Shown: positions 19,688 through 29,027 of the stretch, piece by piece
Layout: every line of letters starts with the position of its first letter
How positions within the stretch are numbered: the stretch's first letter is position 1
From: Nitrospiria bacterium
GTDB taxonomy: Bacteria > Nitrospirota > Nitrospiria > JACQBZ01
Reading direction: 5' to 3'
DNA length: 34,505 bases
NCBI GenBank assembly: GCA_919901335.1
Contig: CAKKOZ010000013.1
Span: 1 to 34,505 of the forward strand
Translations under genes and position numbers: made by a program
The notes under the pieces: model-generated
The model's database searches: none
What the model saw: the letters and a program-made list of their open reading frames with translations, nothing else
What the model was told of the DNA's origin: nothing

Positions 19688-21140
19688 GGTAATTGGGGGC
19701 CTCTTTCGTGATGATCACGTCATGGACGTGGCTTTCACGAAGGCCGGCCTGCGTCAGTTTGACGAACCGGGCCTTCTTCTGCAGTTCCCTGATCGTGCGG
19801 CATCCGCAGTAACCCATGCCGGCCTTGAGTCCGCCGACGAGCTGATAGACCACGCTGGCGATGGAGCCTTTGTACGGAACGCGGCCTTCAATCCCCTCGG
19901 GGACGAGCTTGGACTCCGTTTCATGTTCCTGGAAGTAACGATCCCGTCCCCCCTTCACCATCGCGCCGAGGGAACCCATCCCCCGGTAAACCTTATAGCT
20001 GCGTCCCTGAAACAAAACGGTCTCCCCGGGGCTTTCCTCCGTTCCGGCGAAGATGCCTCCGATCATGACGGAATCGGCGCCCGCGGCGATTGCCTTGCTA
20101 ATGTCCCCTGAGTATTTGATTCCTCCATCGGCAATGATCGGGACGCCGGACTTGGCCGCGGCCGCAGCGCAATTGGAAACGGCCGTGAGCTGCGGCACGC
20201 CGGCCCCGGCGACGATCCTCGTCGTGCAGATGGACCCGGGACCGACGCCGACCTTGACGCCGTCCACACCCGCCTTAATCAAATCCCGGGTAGCCTCCGC
20301 CGTTGCCACATTGCCGCCCACCAGCTCCAGATCCGGATAGTCCTTCTTAATTTTCGAAACGGTTTCCAGTACGCTGAGCGAATGGCCGTGCGCCGTGTCC
20401 ACCACGATCAGGTCCACGCCCGCTTTCACCAGAAGATCCGTCCGTTCCATGGCATCCTCGCCAACGCCGACCGCCGCGCCTACGCGCAGACGCCCGCCGG
20501 CGTCCTTGCAGGCGTTCGGGTATTTTATCTTTTTCTCGATGTCCTTGATCGTGATCAGTCCCTTCAACTCGAAATTTTTATTGACGACGAGGAGCTTCTC
20601 GATGCGGTTTTTTTGGAGAATCGCCTTGGCCTCATCGAGACTGGTCCCCTCCGGGGCCGTGATGAGCTTCTTGTGCGTCATCACGTCAGCGACTCTAATG
20701 GCCATGCGCGTCTCGAAACGGAGGTCACGGTTGGTGACGATTCCGATGAGCTTGATCCCTCGCGTGACCGGGATGCCGGAGATCCGGTACCGGGCCATCA
20801 ACTGCAGTGCCTCGCGGATGGTCTGGTCCGGCGAGATCGTGATCGGATCAATGATCATCCCGCTTTCGGACTTCTTCACCTTGTCCACCTCGATCATCTG
20901 TTCCTTGGGAGACATGGCCCGGTGGATGATCCCAATCCCGCCTTCCTGCGCAATGGCAACCGCCATGCGCGCGTCGGTGACGGTGTCCATGGCGGCGCTG
21001 ACGATCGGGATGTTGATGCGGATGCGGCGGGTGAAACGGGTTTGAGTCTCGACAAGGCGGGGCAGAACGGATGATTTGGCCGGGATCAAGACGACATCAT
21101 CAAACGTCAAACCTTCTTCGATTCTGTTTTTCAGCGTCAT
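19671..21140 (-). CDS. guaB: Inosine-5'-monophosphate dehydrogenase
   Basis: [21 protein letters not shown] domains; [30 protein letters not shown]. Confidence 0.97.
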   Translation of the reverse strand: MTLKNRIEEGLTFDDVVLIPAKSSVLPRLVETQTRFTRRIRINIPIVSAAMDTVTDARMAVAIAQEGGIGIIHRAMSPKEQMIEVDKVKKSESGMIIDPITISPDQTIREALQLMARYRISGIPVTRGIKLIGIVTNRDLRFETRMAIRVADVMTHKKLITAPEGTSLDEAKAILQKNRIEKLLVVNKNFELKGLITIKDIEKKIKYPNACKDAGGRLRVGAAVGVGEDAMERTDLLVKAGVDLIVVDTAHGHSLSVLETVSKIKKDYPDLELVGGNVATAEATRDLIKAGVDGVKVGVGPGSICTTRIVAGAGVPQLTAVSNCAAAAAKSGVPIIADGGIKYSGDISKAIAAGADSVMIGGIFAGTEESPGETVLFQGRSYKVYRGMGSLGAMVKGGRDRYFQEHETESKLVPEGIEGRVPYKGSIASVVYQLVGGLKAGMGYCGCRTIRELQKKARFVKLTQAGLRESHVHDVIITKEAPNYHVERE

Positions 21141-21197
21141 GGATGCTCGTTTAAAAAAACCGACCGATGCGGACTCCCCATCGAAAACGGTGGACCA

Positions 21198-21226
21198 TCA
21201 TTAACATATTTCCACGACGGCGTCAA
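21198..21226 (-). promoter_or_regulatory. Putative guaB promoter
   Basis: Minus strand TTGACG (21226-21221), 17-nt spacer, TAATGA (21203-21198). Confidence 0.4.
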
Positions 21227-21372
21227 GAGATAATTCGATGCTGCCGGCGGAAACCCATCAACGGCACCTCAGTGGAAGATGCGCGTCTCGGCCCAGCCCA
21301 GGCTCGGCCGGAAGAAGATCAAGGAAGGCAGGGGCCAGAACCGAAATGTAAATAATGGAGAAAGCGGCTTGA

Positions 21373-21402
21373 TTGACTTTTTCAGAACCGTAACGGTACA
21401 AT
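21373..21402 (+). promoter_or_regulatory. Putative dnaE promoter
   Basis: TTGACT (21373-21378), 18-nt spacer, TACAAT (21397-21402), 34 nt upstream of ATG 21437. Confidence 0.6.
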
Positions 21403-21436
21403 GATCCGAAATTTAACCCTCGATAAAAACAAATCC

Positions 21437-24400
21437 ATGAAGCACTCCGATTTCGTCCATCTCCATTGCCACACCCAGTATAGCCTGCTGGACGGGGCCA
21501 ACCCAATCAACGCGCTTCTGGACCAGGCCGTCTCGTTCCGGATGCCGGCGCTGGCGATCACCGATCACGGGAATCTGTTCGGCGCAATCGAGTTCTACCA
21601 GAAGGCCCGTGCGGCCGGAATCAAACCGATCATCGGCTGCGAGATGTACGTCGCCCCCAAAAACCACCGCGATAAAGAGTCCGGCGGACGGCATCATGAA
21701 TACCATCACCTGATCCTCCTGGCCGCCGACCGCACGGGTTACAAGAACCTGATCAAGCTCGTGAGCACCGCCCACCTCGATGGTTTCTATTACAAACCGC
21801 GCATCGACAAAGAGCTGCTCCAGAAACACCATGAGGGGCTGATCGGCCTGTCAGCCTGCCTTCGGGGCGAGGTTCCGATGTTTCTGGCCAACGATGAACC
21901 GGAAAAAGCACTGGCCGCGGCCGGAGAATACGAAGAGATACTGGGCAAAGGGAACTTTTACCTGGAAGTACAGCATAACGGGCTTGAGCTTCAACAAAAG
22001 GTGAACAAAGGCTTGGTCGAGCTCCACCGGAAAACCGGGATGGCCCTGGCCGCCACCAACGACGCACACTATTTGACCCGCGGCCATGCGAAGGCCCATG
22101 ATATTCTTCTCTGCCTTCAGACCGGAAAAACAGTGAACGAGCCGGACCGGATGCGGTTCGGCTCGGACGAGAACTACCTCAAGTCGGCCGAGGAGATGGC
22201 CGCGAATTTCTCGGAACTGCCCGAGGCGGTCCTTAACACCAAACGCATCGCGGAACGCTGCAACCTCGACCTTACCTTTGATCAATTCCATCTCCCGCAT
22301 TACAAAGTCCCGGAGGGCTTCACACGGGAACAATACCTTGAGAAGCTGTCACGGGAGGGATTAGCGGCGCGTCTTAACAATAAACCGCCCGGCGCCCTCC
22401 CCGACGGAATCTACGGACAACGCCTCGCGACCGAACTGGCCGTACTCAACAGCATGGGGTACGCCGGTTATTTCCTGATCGTCTGGGATATCATCAATTA
22501 CGCCCGCTCGCACGGAATTCCGGTCGGGCCGGGGCGCGGCTCGGCGGCCGGAAGCCTCGTCGCCTACGCACTGCGGATCACGGACATTGATCCGCTGCGG
22601 TACGATCTGCTGTTCGAGCGATTTCTCAATCCGGAGCGCGTCTCTCTCCCGGATATCGACATGGACTTCTGCATGGACCGCCGGGAGGAAGTGATCCATT
22701 ACGTCACCGAAAAATTCGGCTCGGACCATGTCTGCCAGATCATCACCTTCGGGACGATGGCCGCCAAGGCCGCCATCCGGGACGTCGGGCGCGTGCTGGA
22801 ACTCCCCTACGCCGAGGTGGACAAGGTGGCGAAACTCGTTCCGAACACGATCGGGATCACGTTGGACGAAGCGGTCAAGGCCGAACCGCGCCTGAAGGAA
22901 CTTATCAAGACCGATCCCAGGATTCAGGAACTGCTGACGCTGGCCCGGTCGCTCGAGGGTCTGGCGCGCCATGCCTCCACCCATGCCGCCGGCGTCGTGA
23001 TCTCGGAAGAGCCGCTCACGGACCACGTGCCGTTGTACCGGGGGGCCAAGGGCGAAATCGTGACGCAGTACGCCAAGGACGATCTGGAGAAAATTGGGCT
23101 GGTCAAATTCGACCTCCTGGGTCTGCGGACACTCACCGTCATCGACCAAGCCGTAAAACTGATCAATAAAAAACGGGCGACCGAAGACCCGATCCGTCCG
23201 AACCATGTCCCGCTGGATGATTCCAAAACATACCAGCAGCTCTCCGCCGGCGAGACGATCGGCGTCTTCCAGCTGGAAAGCCCGGGGATGCGCGACCTGC
23301 TCGTCAAGCTGAAACCGGAGCTGTTCGAGGATCTGATCGCCATCCTCGCGTTGTACCGCCCCGGCCCGATCCAAAGCGGCATGATGGACGACTTTATCAA
23401 CCGCAAGCGCGGCCGCATCCCGATCCAATACGAACTACCCCAGCTCAAAGAAATCCTGGATGAAACCTACGGCGTGATCGTCTATCAGGAACAGGTGATG
23501 AAGATCGCCAACGTACTGGCCGGCTTCTCCCTGGGACAGGCCGATCTTCTCCGTCGGGCGATGGGGAAAAAGAAGCCGGAGGAAATGGAGGAACAGAAAG
23601 AACAATTCATCAAGGGCGCGCGGGACAACGATATTCCCGAGAAGAAGGCCGAAAAACTGTTTGATCTCATGGCCTATTTCGCCGGCTACGGATTCAACAA
23701 ATCCCACAGCGCGGCCTATGCACTGATCTCCTACCAGACCGCCTATCTTAAAACGCATTATCCGGTCGAGTTCATGGCGGCGCTGCTCTCAAGCGAGAGG
23801 GGAAATTCCGACAAGATCGTTCGGTACATCACCGAATGCCGCTCGACGGGCATCAAGATCCTCCCGCCCGACGTCAACGAAAGCCGGCGGGATTTCACGG
23901 TGGTCGAGGACGGCATCCGGTTCGGCCTCGCCGCCATCAAGAACGTGGGCGACAACGCCATTGATTCGATCCGCGAGGCCCGGGAGGCGGGCGGACCGTT
24001 TACCTCCATTTTTGATTTCTGCCGTCGGATTGATTCCCGCAGGGTCAACCGCCGCGCGATCGAGGGATTCATCAAGAGCGGCGCGCTGGACTCGACGAAG
24101 GCCAAGCGGTCGCAGATGACGGCCGTCATGGAAAAGGCCGTTGAGGAAGGAAACGTCGCGCAACGGGACCGCCTCCAGGGACAGGCCGCTCTGTTCGGCC
24201 TTGAATCCATCGAGCAAAAAGCCGATGCGGACCCCCTCCCGCCGCTGGAGGAGTGGGATGAGGCGCAGATGCTGCGTCTTGAGAAGGAAAGCGTCGGCTT
24301 CTATATCACCAGCCATCCCCTGGCGCGCTACGCCGAAGAGCTTAAGAATTATGCCACGGCCAACGCCGAAACACTGGACGACGTTCCGGAGGATCGGCAG

Positions 24401-24892
24401 GTGAAGCTCTGCGGCATCATCGTTCAGCAGAAGATTATCACCACAAAACGCGGCGACACGATGGCCAACCTGACCCTTGAAGATCTGCACGGCCTGTTTG
24501 AGGTCCTGGTCTTCCCGGACCTGTACAAGAAAACGTCGGCGATCCTGACCCAGGACACACCGCTCTTCGTCACGGGTTTTGTGGACAAAGGCGAGAAGGG
24601 GACCAAGGTCAAGGCCATCGGCATCGAACCGCTGGCCAACGTACGGGAACAGATCACGCGACGCGTTGATATCTGCCTGAGCTCCACCGGTCTGACGTCA
24701 CAGGACTTTCAGCGCCTGAAGGAAATCCTGCTCCGTCACCGCGGCTCGTGCCCGGTCTTTCTCCGGCTTGGCATGCCCAACCAGACCGAGTCCACGATTG
24801 CGGTGGACGAGCAGGTCCGGATCAAACCGTCCGATCTCTTTGTTTCGGAGGTCGAACGGGAATTCGGCAAGGGAACGGTCGTCTTCCGATGA
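21437..24892 (+). CDS. dnaE: DNA polymerase III alpha subunit
   Basis: PHP domain FVHLHCHTQYSLLDGANPI; VGPGRGSAAGSLVAYALRITDIDPLRYDLLFERFLNPERVSLPDIDMDFC. Start taken at ATG 21437 (MKHSDF). Confidence 0.97.
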   Translation: MKHSDFVHLHCHTQYSLLDGANPINALLDQAVSFRMPALAITDHGNLFGAIEFYQKARAAGIKPIIGCEMYVAPKNHRDKESGGRHHEYHHLILLAADRTGYKNLIKLVSTAHLDGFYYKPRIDKELLQKHHEGLIGLSACLRGEVPMFLANDEPEKALAAAGEYEEILGKGNFYLEVQHNGLELQQKVNKGLVELHRKTGMALAATNDAHYLTRGHAKAHDILLCLQTGKTVNEPDRMRFGSDENYLKSAEEMAANFSELPEAVLNTKRIAERCNLDLTFDQFHLPHYKVPEGFTREQYLEKLSREGLAARLNNKPPGALPDGIYGQRLATELAVLNSMGYAGYFLIVWDIINYARSHGIPVGPGRGSAAGSLVAYALRITDIDPLRYDLLFERFLNPERVSLPDIDMDFCMDRREEVIHYVTEKFGSDHVCQIITFGTMAAKAAIRDVGRVLELPYAEVDKVAKLVPNTIGITLDEAVKAEPRLKELIKTDPRIQELLTLARSLEGLARHASTHAAGVVISEEPLTDHVPLYRGAKGEIVTQYAKDDLEKIGLVKFDLLGLRTLTVIDQAVKLINKKRATEDPIRPNHVPLDDSKTYQQLSAGETIGVFQLESPGMRDLLVKLKPELFEDLIAILALYRPGPIQSGMMDDFINRKRGRIPIQYELPQLKEILDETYGVIVYQEQVMKIANVLAGFSLGQADLLRRAMGKKKPEEMEEQKEQFIKGARDNDIPEKKAEKLFDLMAYFAGYGFNKSHSAAYALISYQTAYLKTHYPVEFMAALLSSERGNSDKIVRYITECRSTGIKILPPDVNESRRDFTVVEDGIRFGLAAIKNVGDNAIDSIREAREAGGPFTSIFDFCRRIDSRRVNRRAIEGFIKSGALDSTKAKRSQMTAVMEKAVEEGNVAQRDRLQGQAALFGLESIEQKADADPLPPLEEWDEAQMLRLEKESVGFYITSHPLARYAEELKNYATANAETLDDVPEDRQVKLCGIIVQQKIITTKRGDTMANLTLEDLHGLFEVLVFPDLYKKTSAILTQDTPLFVTGFVDKGEKGTKVKAIGIEPLANVREQITRRVDICLSSTGLTSQDFQRLKEILLRHRGSCPVFLRLGMPNQTESTIAVDEQVRIKPSDLFVSEVEREFGKGTVVFR

Positions 24893-25851
24893 GAGACTTC
24901 CTGGAATTTGAAAAACCGCTTATGGAATATGAAGAGAAGATCGAGAAATTAAAACCCTTCGCCAAGACCGACCCGCTGATCCAGCGCGAAATTGAAGTGA
25001 TCGAGAAGAAGGCGCGGGAGGTTCAAGTCGAAATTTTCGCAAAGCTCACGCCCTGGCAGCGGACCCAATTGGCCCGGCATCAGAACCGGCCCAACACCCA
25101 GGACTATATCGCCTTCATGATCCATGACTTTGTCGAACTGCACGGCGATCGTCTGTACGGCGATGACCGCGCGATTCTGGGCGGCGTTGGGATCTTTCGC
25201 AACCGGCCGGTCGTGATCATCGGTCACCAGAAGGGAAAGAGCGTGAAGGAGCGCGTTGACCGCAACTTCGGCATGCCCCATCCGGAGGGATATCGGAAGG
25301 CGCTCCGTCTGATGAAGCTGGCCGAGAAATTCATGCGGCCGGTGATCACCTTGATCGACACGCCGGGGGCCTATCCCGGAATCGGGGCCGAGGAACGCGG
25401 ACAGTCCGAGGCAATCGCACGGAACCTGATCGAGATGTCGCGTCTATCGGTGCCGGTCATCGTGGTAGTGATCGGGGAAGGCGGAAGCGGCGGCGCACTG
25501 GCCCTGGGTGTGGGCGACCGCATCCTGATGCTGGAGCATTCAATCTATTCCGTCATCTCCCCGGAAGGCTGCGCCGCCATTCTCTGGAACAACAGCGCCA
25601 AGGCCCCGGATGCGGCCGAGGCCTTGAAGATGACGGCCCAAGATCTTCTGGCGCTGGGCGTTATTGATGAGATCGTGCCGGAGCCGGTCGGGGGCGCACA
25701 CAAAGATCCTCCGCAGGCGGCCGAGATCCTCGAAAAGGCGATCGAGAACCAGCTGGTCAAGCTGGACGGTCTGAAGACGGACGATTTACTCGAACAACGG
25801 TATCAAAAATTCAGAAAGATGGGCGTCTTCGGCGAAGAAATGGTTCCGTAA
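24889..25851 (+). CDS. accA: Acetyl-CoA carboxylase carboxyltransferase subunit alpha
   Basis: LEFEKPLMEYEEKIEKLKPFA; FVELHGDRLYGDDRAILGG; LIDTPGAYPGIGAEERGQSEAIARNL. ATGA overlap with the dnaE stop. Confidence 0.97.
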   Translation: MRDFLEFEKPLMEYEEKIEKLKPFAKTDPLIQREIEVIEKKAREVQVEIFAKLTPWQRTQLARHQNRPNTQDYIAFMIHDFVELHGDRLYGDDRAILGGVGIFRNRPVVIIGHQKGKSVKERVDRNFGMPHPEGYRKALRLMKLAEKFMRPVITLIDTPGAYPGIGAEERGQSEAIARNLIEMSRLSVPVIVVVIGEGGSGGALALGVGDRILMLEHSIYSVISPEGCAAILWNNSAKAPDAAEALKMTAQDLLALGVIDEIVPEPVGGAHKDPPQAAEILEKAIENQLVKLDGLKTDDLLEQRYQKFRKMGVFGEEMVP

Positions 25852-25909
25852 ACCATCCAGAGAAAACCACGGCCGGGTTATGGACCGGTCATCACTCCGT
25901 TCTCGAGTT

Positions 25910-26545
25910 TCACTGCGACCGCGCGACAACGGCCTCAAACAGGAAATGATAGATTTCGGCATGCCGCTTGGCCTCCCAGAGATCCGCGCCCCAGATGTAG
26001 GCCCCGTGATTCCGGACGAGGATGCAGAACGAATCCGAGAAGAGCGGGTTCTCCAGTACAAGACGGATCTGATCCAGCAGCTCCCGCTCCCGCGGCGTGT
26101 TATGGATCACCGGCACGGTGTGCTTCGACTGGTTTGAGACGCCGCGGATTCCCTTCAACATCTCCAGGCCTTCGATCATAAGATGATCCCGGCCCCCGGC
26201 CCGGTCGCCGGCCAAAACGGACGAGAGCGCGTGACTGTGCATGACCGAATTGGCTTTGCGTTGATTCATCACGAGGCAGAAGATCGGGTTGCATTCGGAA
26301 ACGGTCAGGGACCGATTTTTGGGCGGACGGACGACCGCGCCGCTCGTCCGGTCCACGATGAACAGGTCGGACGGCATGACTTCTTCTTTGTGGACGCCGG
26401 TCGGCGCCATCAAAACCGTTCTCGAATCCGTCGCGGCGCAGATGCCTCCGCCGGTCCCGGTGACCCATCCCTTGTCATAAAAGAGACGCAGGAGTCGGCA
26501 GAGCAGTTCGGCCTGACCTTGTCTGGATGAGGATCGTTTTGGCAT
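25910..26545 (-). CDS. mtnB: Class II aldolase family protein, methylthioribulose-1-phosphate dehydratase-like
   Basis: GWVTGTGGGICAATDSRTVLMAPTGVHKEEVMPSDLFIVD; VMHSHALSSVL; ILVRNHGAYIWGADLWEAKRHAEIYHFLFE, as in MtnB. Confidence 0.82.
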   Translation of the reverse strand: MPKRSSSRQGQAELLCRLLRLFYDKGWVTGTGGGICAATDSRTVLMAPTGVHKEEVMPSDLFIVDRTSGAVVRPPKNRSLTVSECNPIFCLVMNQRKANSVMHSHALSSVLAGDRAGGRDHLMIEGLEMLKGIRGVSNQSKHTVPVIHNTPRERELLDQIRLVLENPLFSDSFCILVRNHGAYIWGADLWEAKRHAEIYHFLFEAVVARSQ

Positions 26546-26572
26546 GGATGTCTTTAGTAACGGAGAGATGAA

Positions 26573-27142
26573 TTAGTTCGTTAATTCACTTGCCGGCTCA
26601 TGCTCCGGCAATGTTTCGGCCACCTCTTTGAATTCCTTCAGCGCCGGAAGCTCGGCGAGATCCTTCAACCCGAAATAATGGAGGAATTCACGCGTGGTGC
26701 CGTAGAGCATGGGCCGGCCGAGGCCCTCTCTCCGCCCGACGATCCGCACAATGCGTCGCTCCAGCAGCGTCTTGAGCACGCCGGCCGAGTCCACGCCTCG
26801 AATCGCCTCGATCTCCCCGCGCGTCACGGGCTGCTTGTAGGCCACGATCGCCAGTGTCTCGAGTCCGGAACGGGACAGGCGGGTCGCGGTCTTGATCTTC
26901 TCAAGGGCCTTGATCCACGGGGCGCATTCGGACCGGGTGGCGATCTGATAGCCGCCGGCCACCTCCACGATCTGAAGCCCCCGCCCGGCGGCGTCGTAGT
27001 TCTGCCGCAACCGGTCCAGGGCCTCGCGAATCCGGCCCGTGTCGGTCCCCTCCAACACCTCGGCCAGCTTGTCCAAAGACATCGGCTCGCCCGCGATGAA
27101 AAGAAGGGCCTCTAGGATGGCTGTAAGTTCGTGTTCTTCCAT
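26573..27142 (-). CDS. scpB: Segregation and condensation protein B
   Basis: LTAILEALLFIAGEPMSLDKLAEVL; RSGLETLAIVAYKQPVTRGEIEAIRGVDSAGVLKTLLERRIVRIVGRREGLGRPMLYGTTREFLHYFGL. Confidence 0.95.
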   Translation of the reverse strand: MEEHELTAILEALLFIAGEPMSLDKLAEVLEGTDTGRIREALDRLRQNYDAAGRGLQIVEVAGGYQIATRSECAPWIKALEKIKTATRLSRSGLETLAIVAYKQPVTRGEIEAIRGVDSAGVLKTLLERRIVRIVGRREGLGRPMLYGTTREFLHYFGLKDLAELPALKEFKEVAETLPEHEPASELTN

Positions 27143-27855
27143 ACGCGTATCGTCCCAAAGAGTTCGGCCTGAATGATGCGCACCCGTTTCAGCCGGATTA
27201 ATTCCAGTAAAGCCAAAAAGGTCACGATCATGGCCAGGCGCGTTGTATCATCGTCAAACAGCGAGGTGAAGGTGATGCTCTCTTCGCTCTCCAGACGATC
27301 CAGAATCAGGCTCATCCGGTCCTGAACCGACAGCTCGTCCACCACGATCTCAAGGCCTTGAATCGTAGGCGTGCGATCCATCACGCCGCGAAGGGCCTCT
27401 AAGAGATCAAACAGGCTCATATCCACGAGGTTGATCTCACCCGTCGGCCCGTCAGTCCCGTGGGACGCCGGACGATAGAACACCTCGCGCCACTCCTGCT
27501 CGCGCGACTCGAATCCATGAGCGGCGTCTTTAAATCGCTGGTACTCCAGCAGCCGCATCACCAGATCGGCGCGCGGGTCTTCCTCTTCCTCCTCGTCCGT
27601 CTCGGACGGAGGCAGAAGCGTTTTGGACTTGATATGGATCAGGGTCGCGGCCATCACCAGAAATTCGCCGGCGACGGCCAGGTTCAACGACGTCATCAGG
27701 CCTAAATATTCCAGATATTGGCCGGTGATCAGCGAGATCGGGATATCGTAGATGTTGATCTCGTTCTTTTTGATGAGGTGAAGCAGCAGGTCGAGCGGGC
27801 CTTCAAAGGCTGGAAGTTTGACGGCGTAGGCTGTTTGGGAGTCGTCCATGCTCAC
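27112..27855 (-). CDS. scpA: Segregation and condensation protein A
   Basis: YAVKLPAFEGPLDLLLHLIKKNEINIYDIPISLITGQYLEYL; LVMAATLIHIKSKTLLP. Start is GTG 27855 or ATG 27849. Confidence 0.95.
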   Translation of the reverse strand: MSMDDSQTAYAVKLPAFEGPLDLLLHLIKKNEINIYDIPISLITGQYLEYLGLMTSLNLAVAGEFLVMAATLIHIKSKTLLPPSETDEEEEEDPRADLVMRLLEYQRFKDAAHGFESREQEWREVFYRPASHGTDGPTGEINLVDMSLFDLLEALRGVMDRTPTIQGLEIVVDELSVQDRMSLILDRLESEESITFTSLFDDDTTRLAMIVTFLALLELIRLKRVRIIQAELFGTIRVWKNTNLQPS

Positions 27856-27862
27856 AGGGTCA

Positions 27863-27892
27863 ATCGTAGTCCCGCCTCAAAATCAATGTCAA
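27863..27892 (-). promoter_or_regulatory. Putative scpA promoter
   Basis: Minus strand TTGACA (27892-27887), 18-nt spacer, TACGAT (27868-27863), 7 nt from the GTG start. Confidence 0.45.
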
Positions 27893-28164
27893 GGGGTCAC
27901 ATTTTTCAAATGGCCGTGGGCCTGCCGCCGATGCTCTTTTGAGTCCCGACGGGATTGGGCTCCGAGGACTTCGTTCGCCTCCCGTTTCATTTTCTGCAAC
28001 TCGGCCATCAGTTCGAGAAGCGTCTTCTCGGCCGCCGGGTCCTGGGGCCGTGCGTCGTAAGCCTTGTTCAACCAGTAGATCGCATTTTCCAGTTTCTGGT
28101 TGATCACGGCCTGAATCTGCCCCTTCGTCAACGCCGTCTCGGCCCCGTGAATGTTCTGCGCCAT
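27889..28164 (-). CDS. Small (91-aa) protein of unknown function
   Basis: ORF with SD-like GGGGAGGTTGA before ATG and a promoter upstream; helical, charged MAQNIHGAETALTKGQIQAVINQKLENAIYWLNKAYDARPQDPAAEKTLLELMAELQKMKREANEVL. Confidence 0.7.
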   Translation of the reverse strand: MAQNIHGAETALTKGQIQAVINQKLENAIYWLNKAYDARPQDPAAEKTLLELMAELQKMKREANEVLGAQSRRDSKEHRRQAHGHLKNVTP

Positions 28165-28210
28165 TCAACCTCCCCAACCACAATATATAGTAGCTGCTCG
28201 TATAGAGGCT

Positions 28211-28238
28211 ACTATAGCAGAATCTTTTTTGTTGTCAA
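28211..28238 (-). promoter_or_regulatory. Promoter of the 91-aa ORF with overlapping inverted repeat
   Basis: Minus strand TTGACA (28238-28233), 16-nt spacer, TATAGT (28216-28211); inverted repeat TAGTAGC/GCTACTA spans 28188-28214. Confidence 0.55.
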
Positions 28239-28298
28239 GCGGAAATTCAAGATATGGTGGGGAAAAATCAGCAACTAACGAGATATGGTGGTTTTAAT

Positions 28299-29027
28299 CT
28301 ATTTCTTGGCTTCCAGGACGTAGGCATTTTCATTGATTCTCATTCGCCTCGCCACCCACAAACTCCCCAGCATCATCACGATCATGTCGAGATAGACGTA
28401 AAACATAACCGAGCCCATGGGCGGGTTGGTGGTGGACATGAAGTCAAACGGTTTTGGCGACCAGGACCAGCAGCCGAAGGCGGTGCCGACGAACTCAACA
28501 AACAGGACGAAGATCGGCATGAACATATAGATCACCCGCTGCTTCATCGCAAAAACACCGAGGAAAAAGAGCAGGCCGAGAAGGACAGTGAAACTGTCTC
28601 CAAAGACCCAAAACACGCCAAGAAAAAGCGCCGCATAAAAGATCAGGAACCGGCGGATGATGACGGATGCGTGATCATGGACACCGGCGCGCCAGAGGAG
28701 TTGAAAGCCGGAGCCGATCACGATCGCGTGGCCGAACGGTACATAGATCGGGACAGTGCCGAACTTGTAAGTATAGAGCTCGATCCCCATGCTCAAAAAC
28801 ACCTCGCCGATGGCCGAAACCGGGATCGTCAACAGCATGATCTTTTTCAATCGCTCATCCGGCATCGTCCTATACATGGCGTAGCAATAAAGCGGGACAA
28901 GGATGTTGTCAAGCATCTGACCGTTCAGCCCCTGCGCCAGCAGCCATTTTGAATCCAGGAACAGCATCACCAGCGTGACCGGGACGAAGGCATAAAAGGA
29001 CCAATGAAACGGTTTTGTCTCGATCAT
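28299..29027 (-). CDS. Multi-TM membrane protein of unknown function
   Basis: Hydrophobic 242-aa ORF, overlaps lgt start region; IPVSAIGEVFLSMGIELYTYKFGTVPIYVPFGHAIVIGSGFQLLW. Confidence 0.78.
   Translation of the reverse strand: MIETKPFHWSFYAFVPVTLVMLFLDSKWLLAQGLNGQMLDNILVPLYCYAMYRTMPDERLKKIMLLTIPVSAIGEVFLSMGIELYTYKFGTVPIYVPFGHAIVIGSGFQLLWRAGVHDHASVIIRRFLIFYAALFLGVFWVFGDSFTVLLGLLFFLGVFAMKQRVIYMFMPIFVLFVEFVGTAFGCWSWSPKPFDFMSTTNPPMGSVMFYVYLDMIVMMLGSLWVARRMRINENAYVLEAKK

Noticed and set aside
21167-21355. Short ORF upstream of dnaE (62 aa) including a stretch like RLGRKKIKEGRGQNRN in another frame
   Set aside because: No clear SD or family, and it lies in the guaB-dnaE intergenic promoter region; probably non-coding or an unrecognisable remnant.
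22361-23428. 355-aa minus-strand ORF antisense to dnaE
   Set aside because: Lies entirely within the strongly supported dnaE gene; low-complexity D/R-rich composition typical of antisense frames in GC-rich coding DNA.
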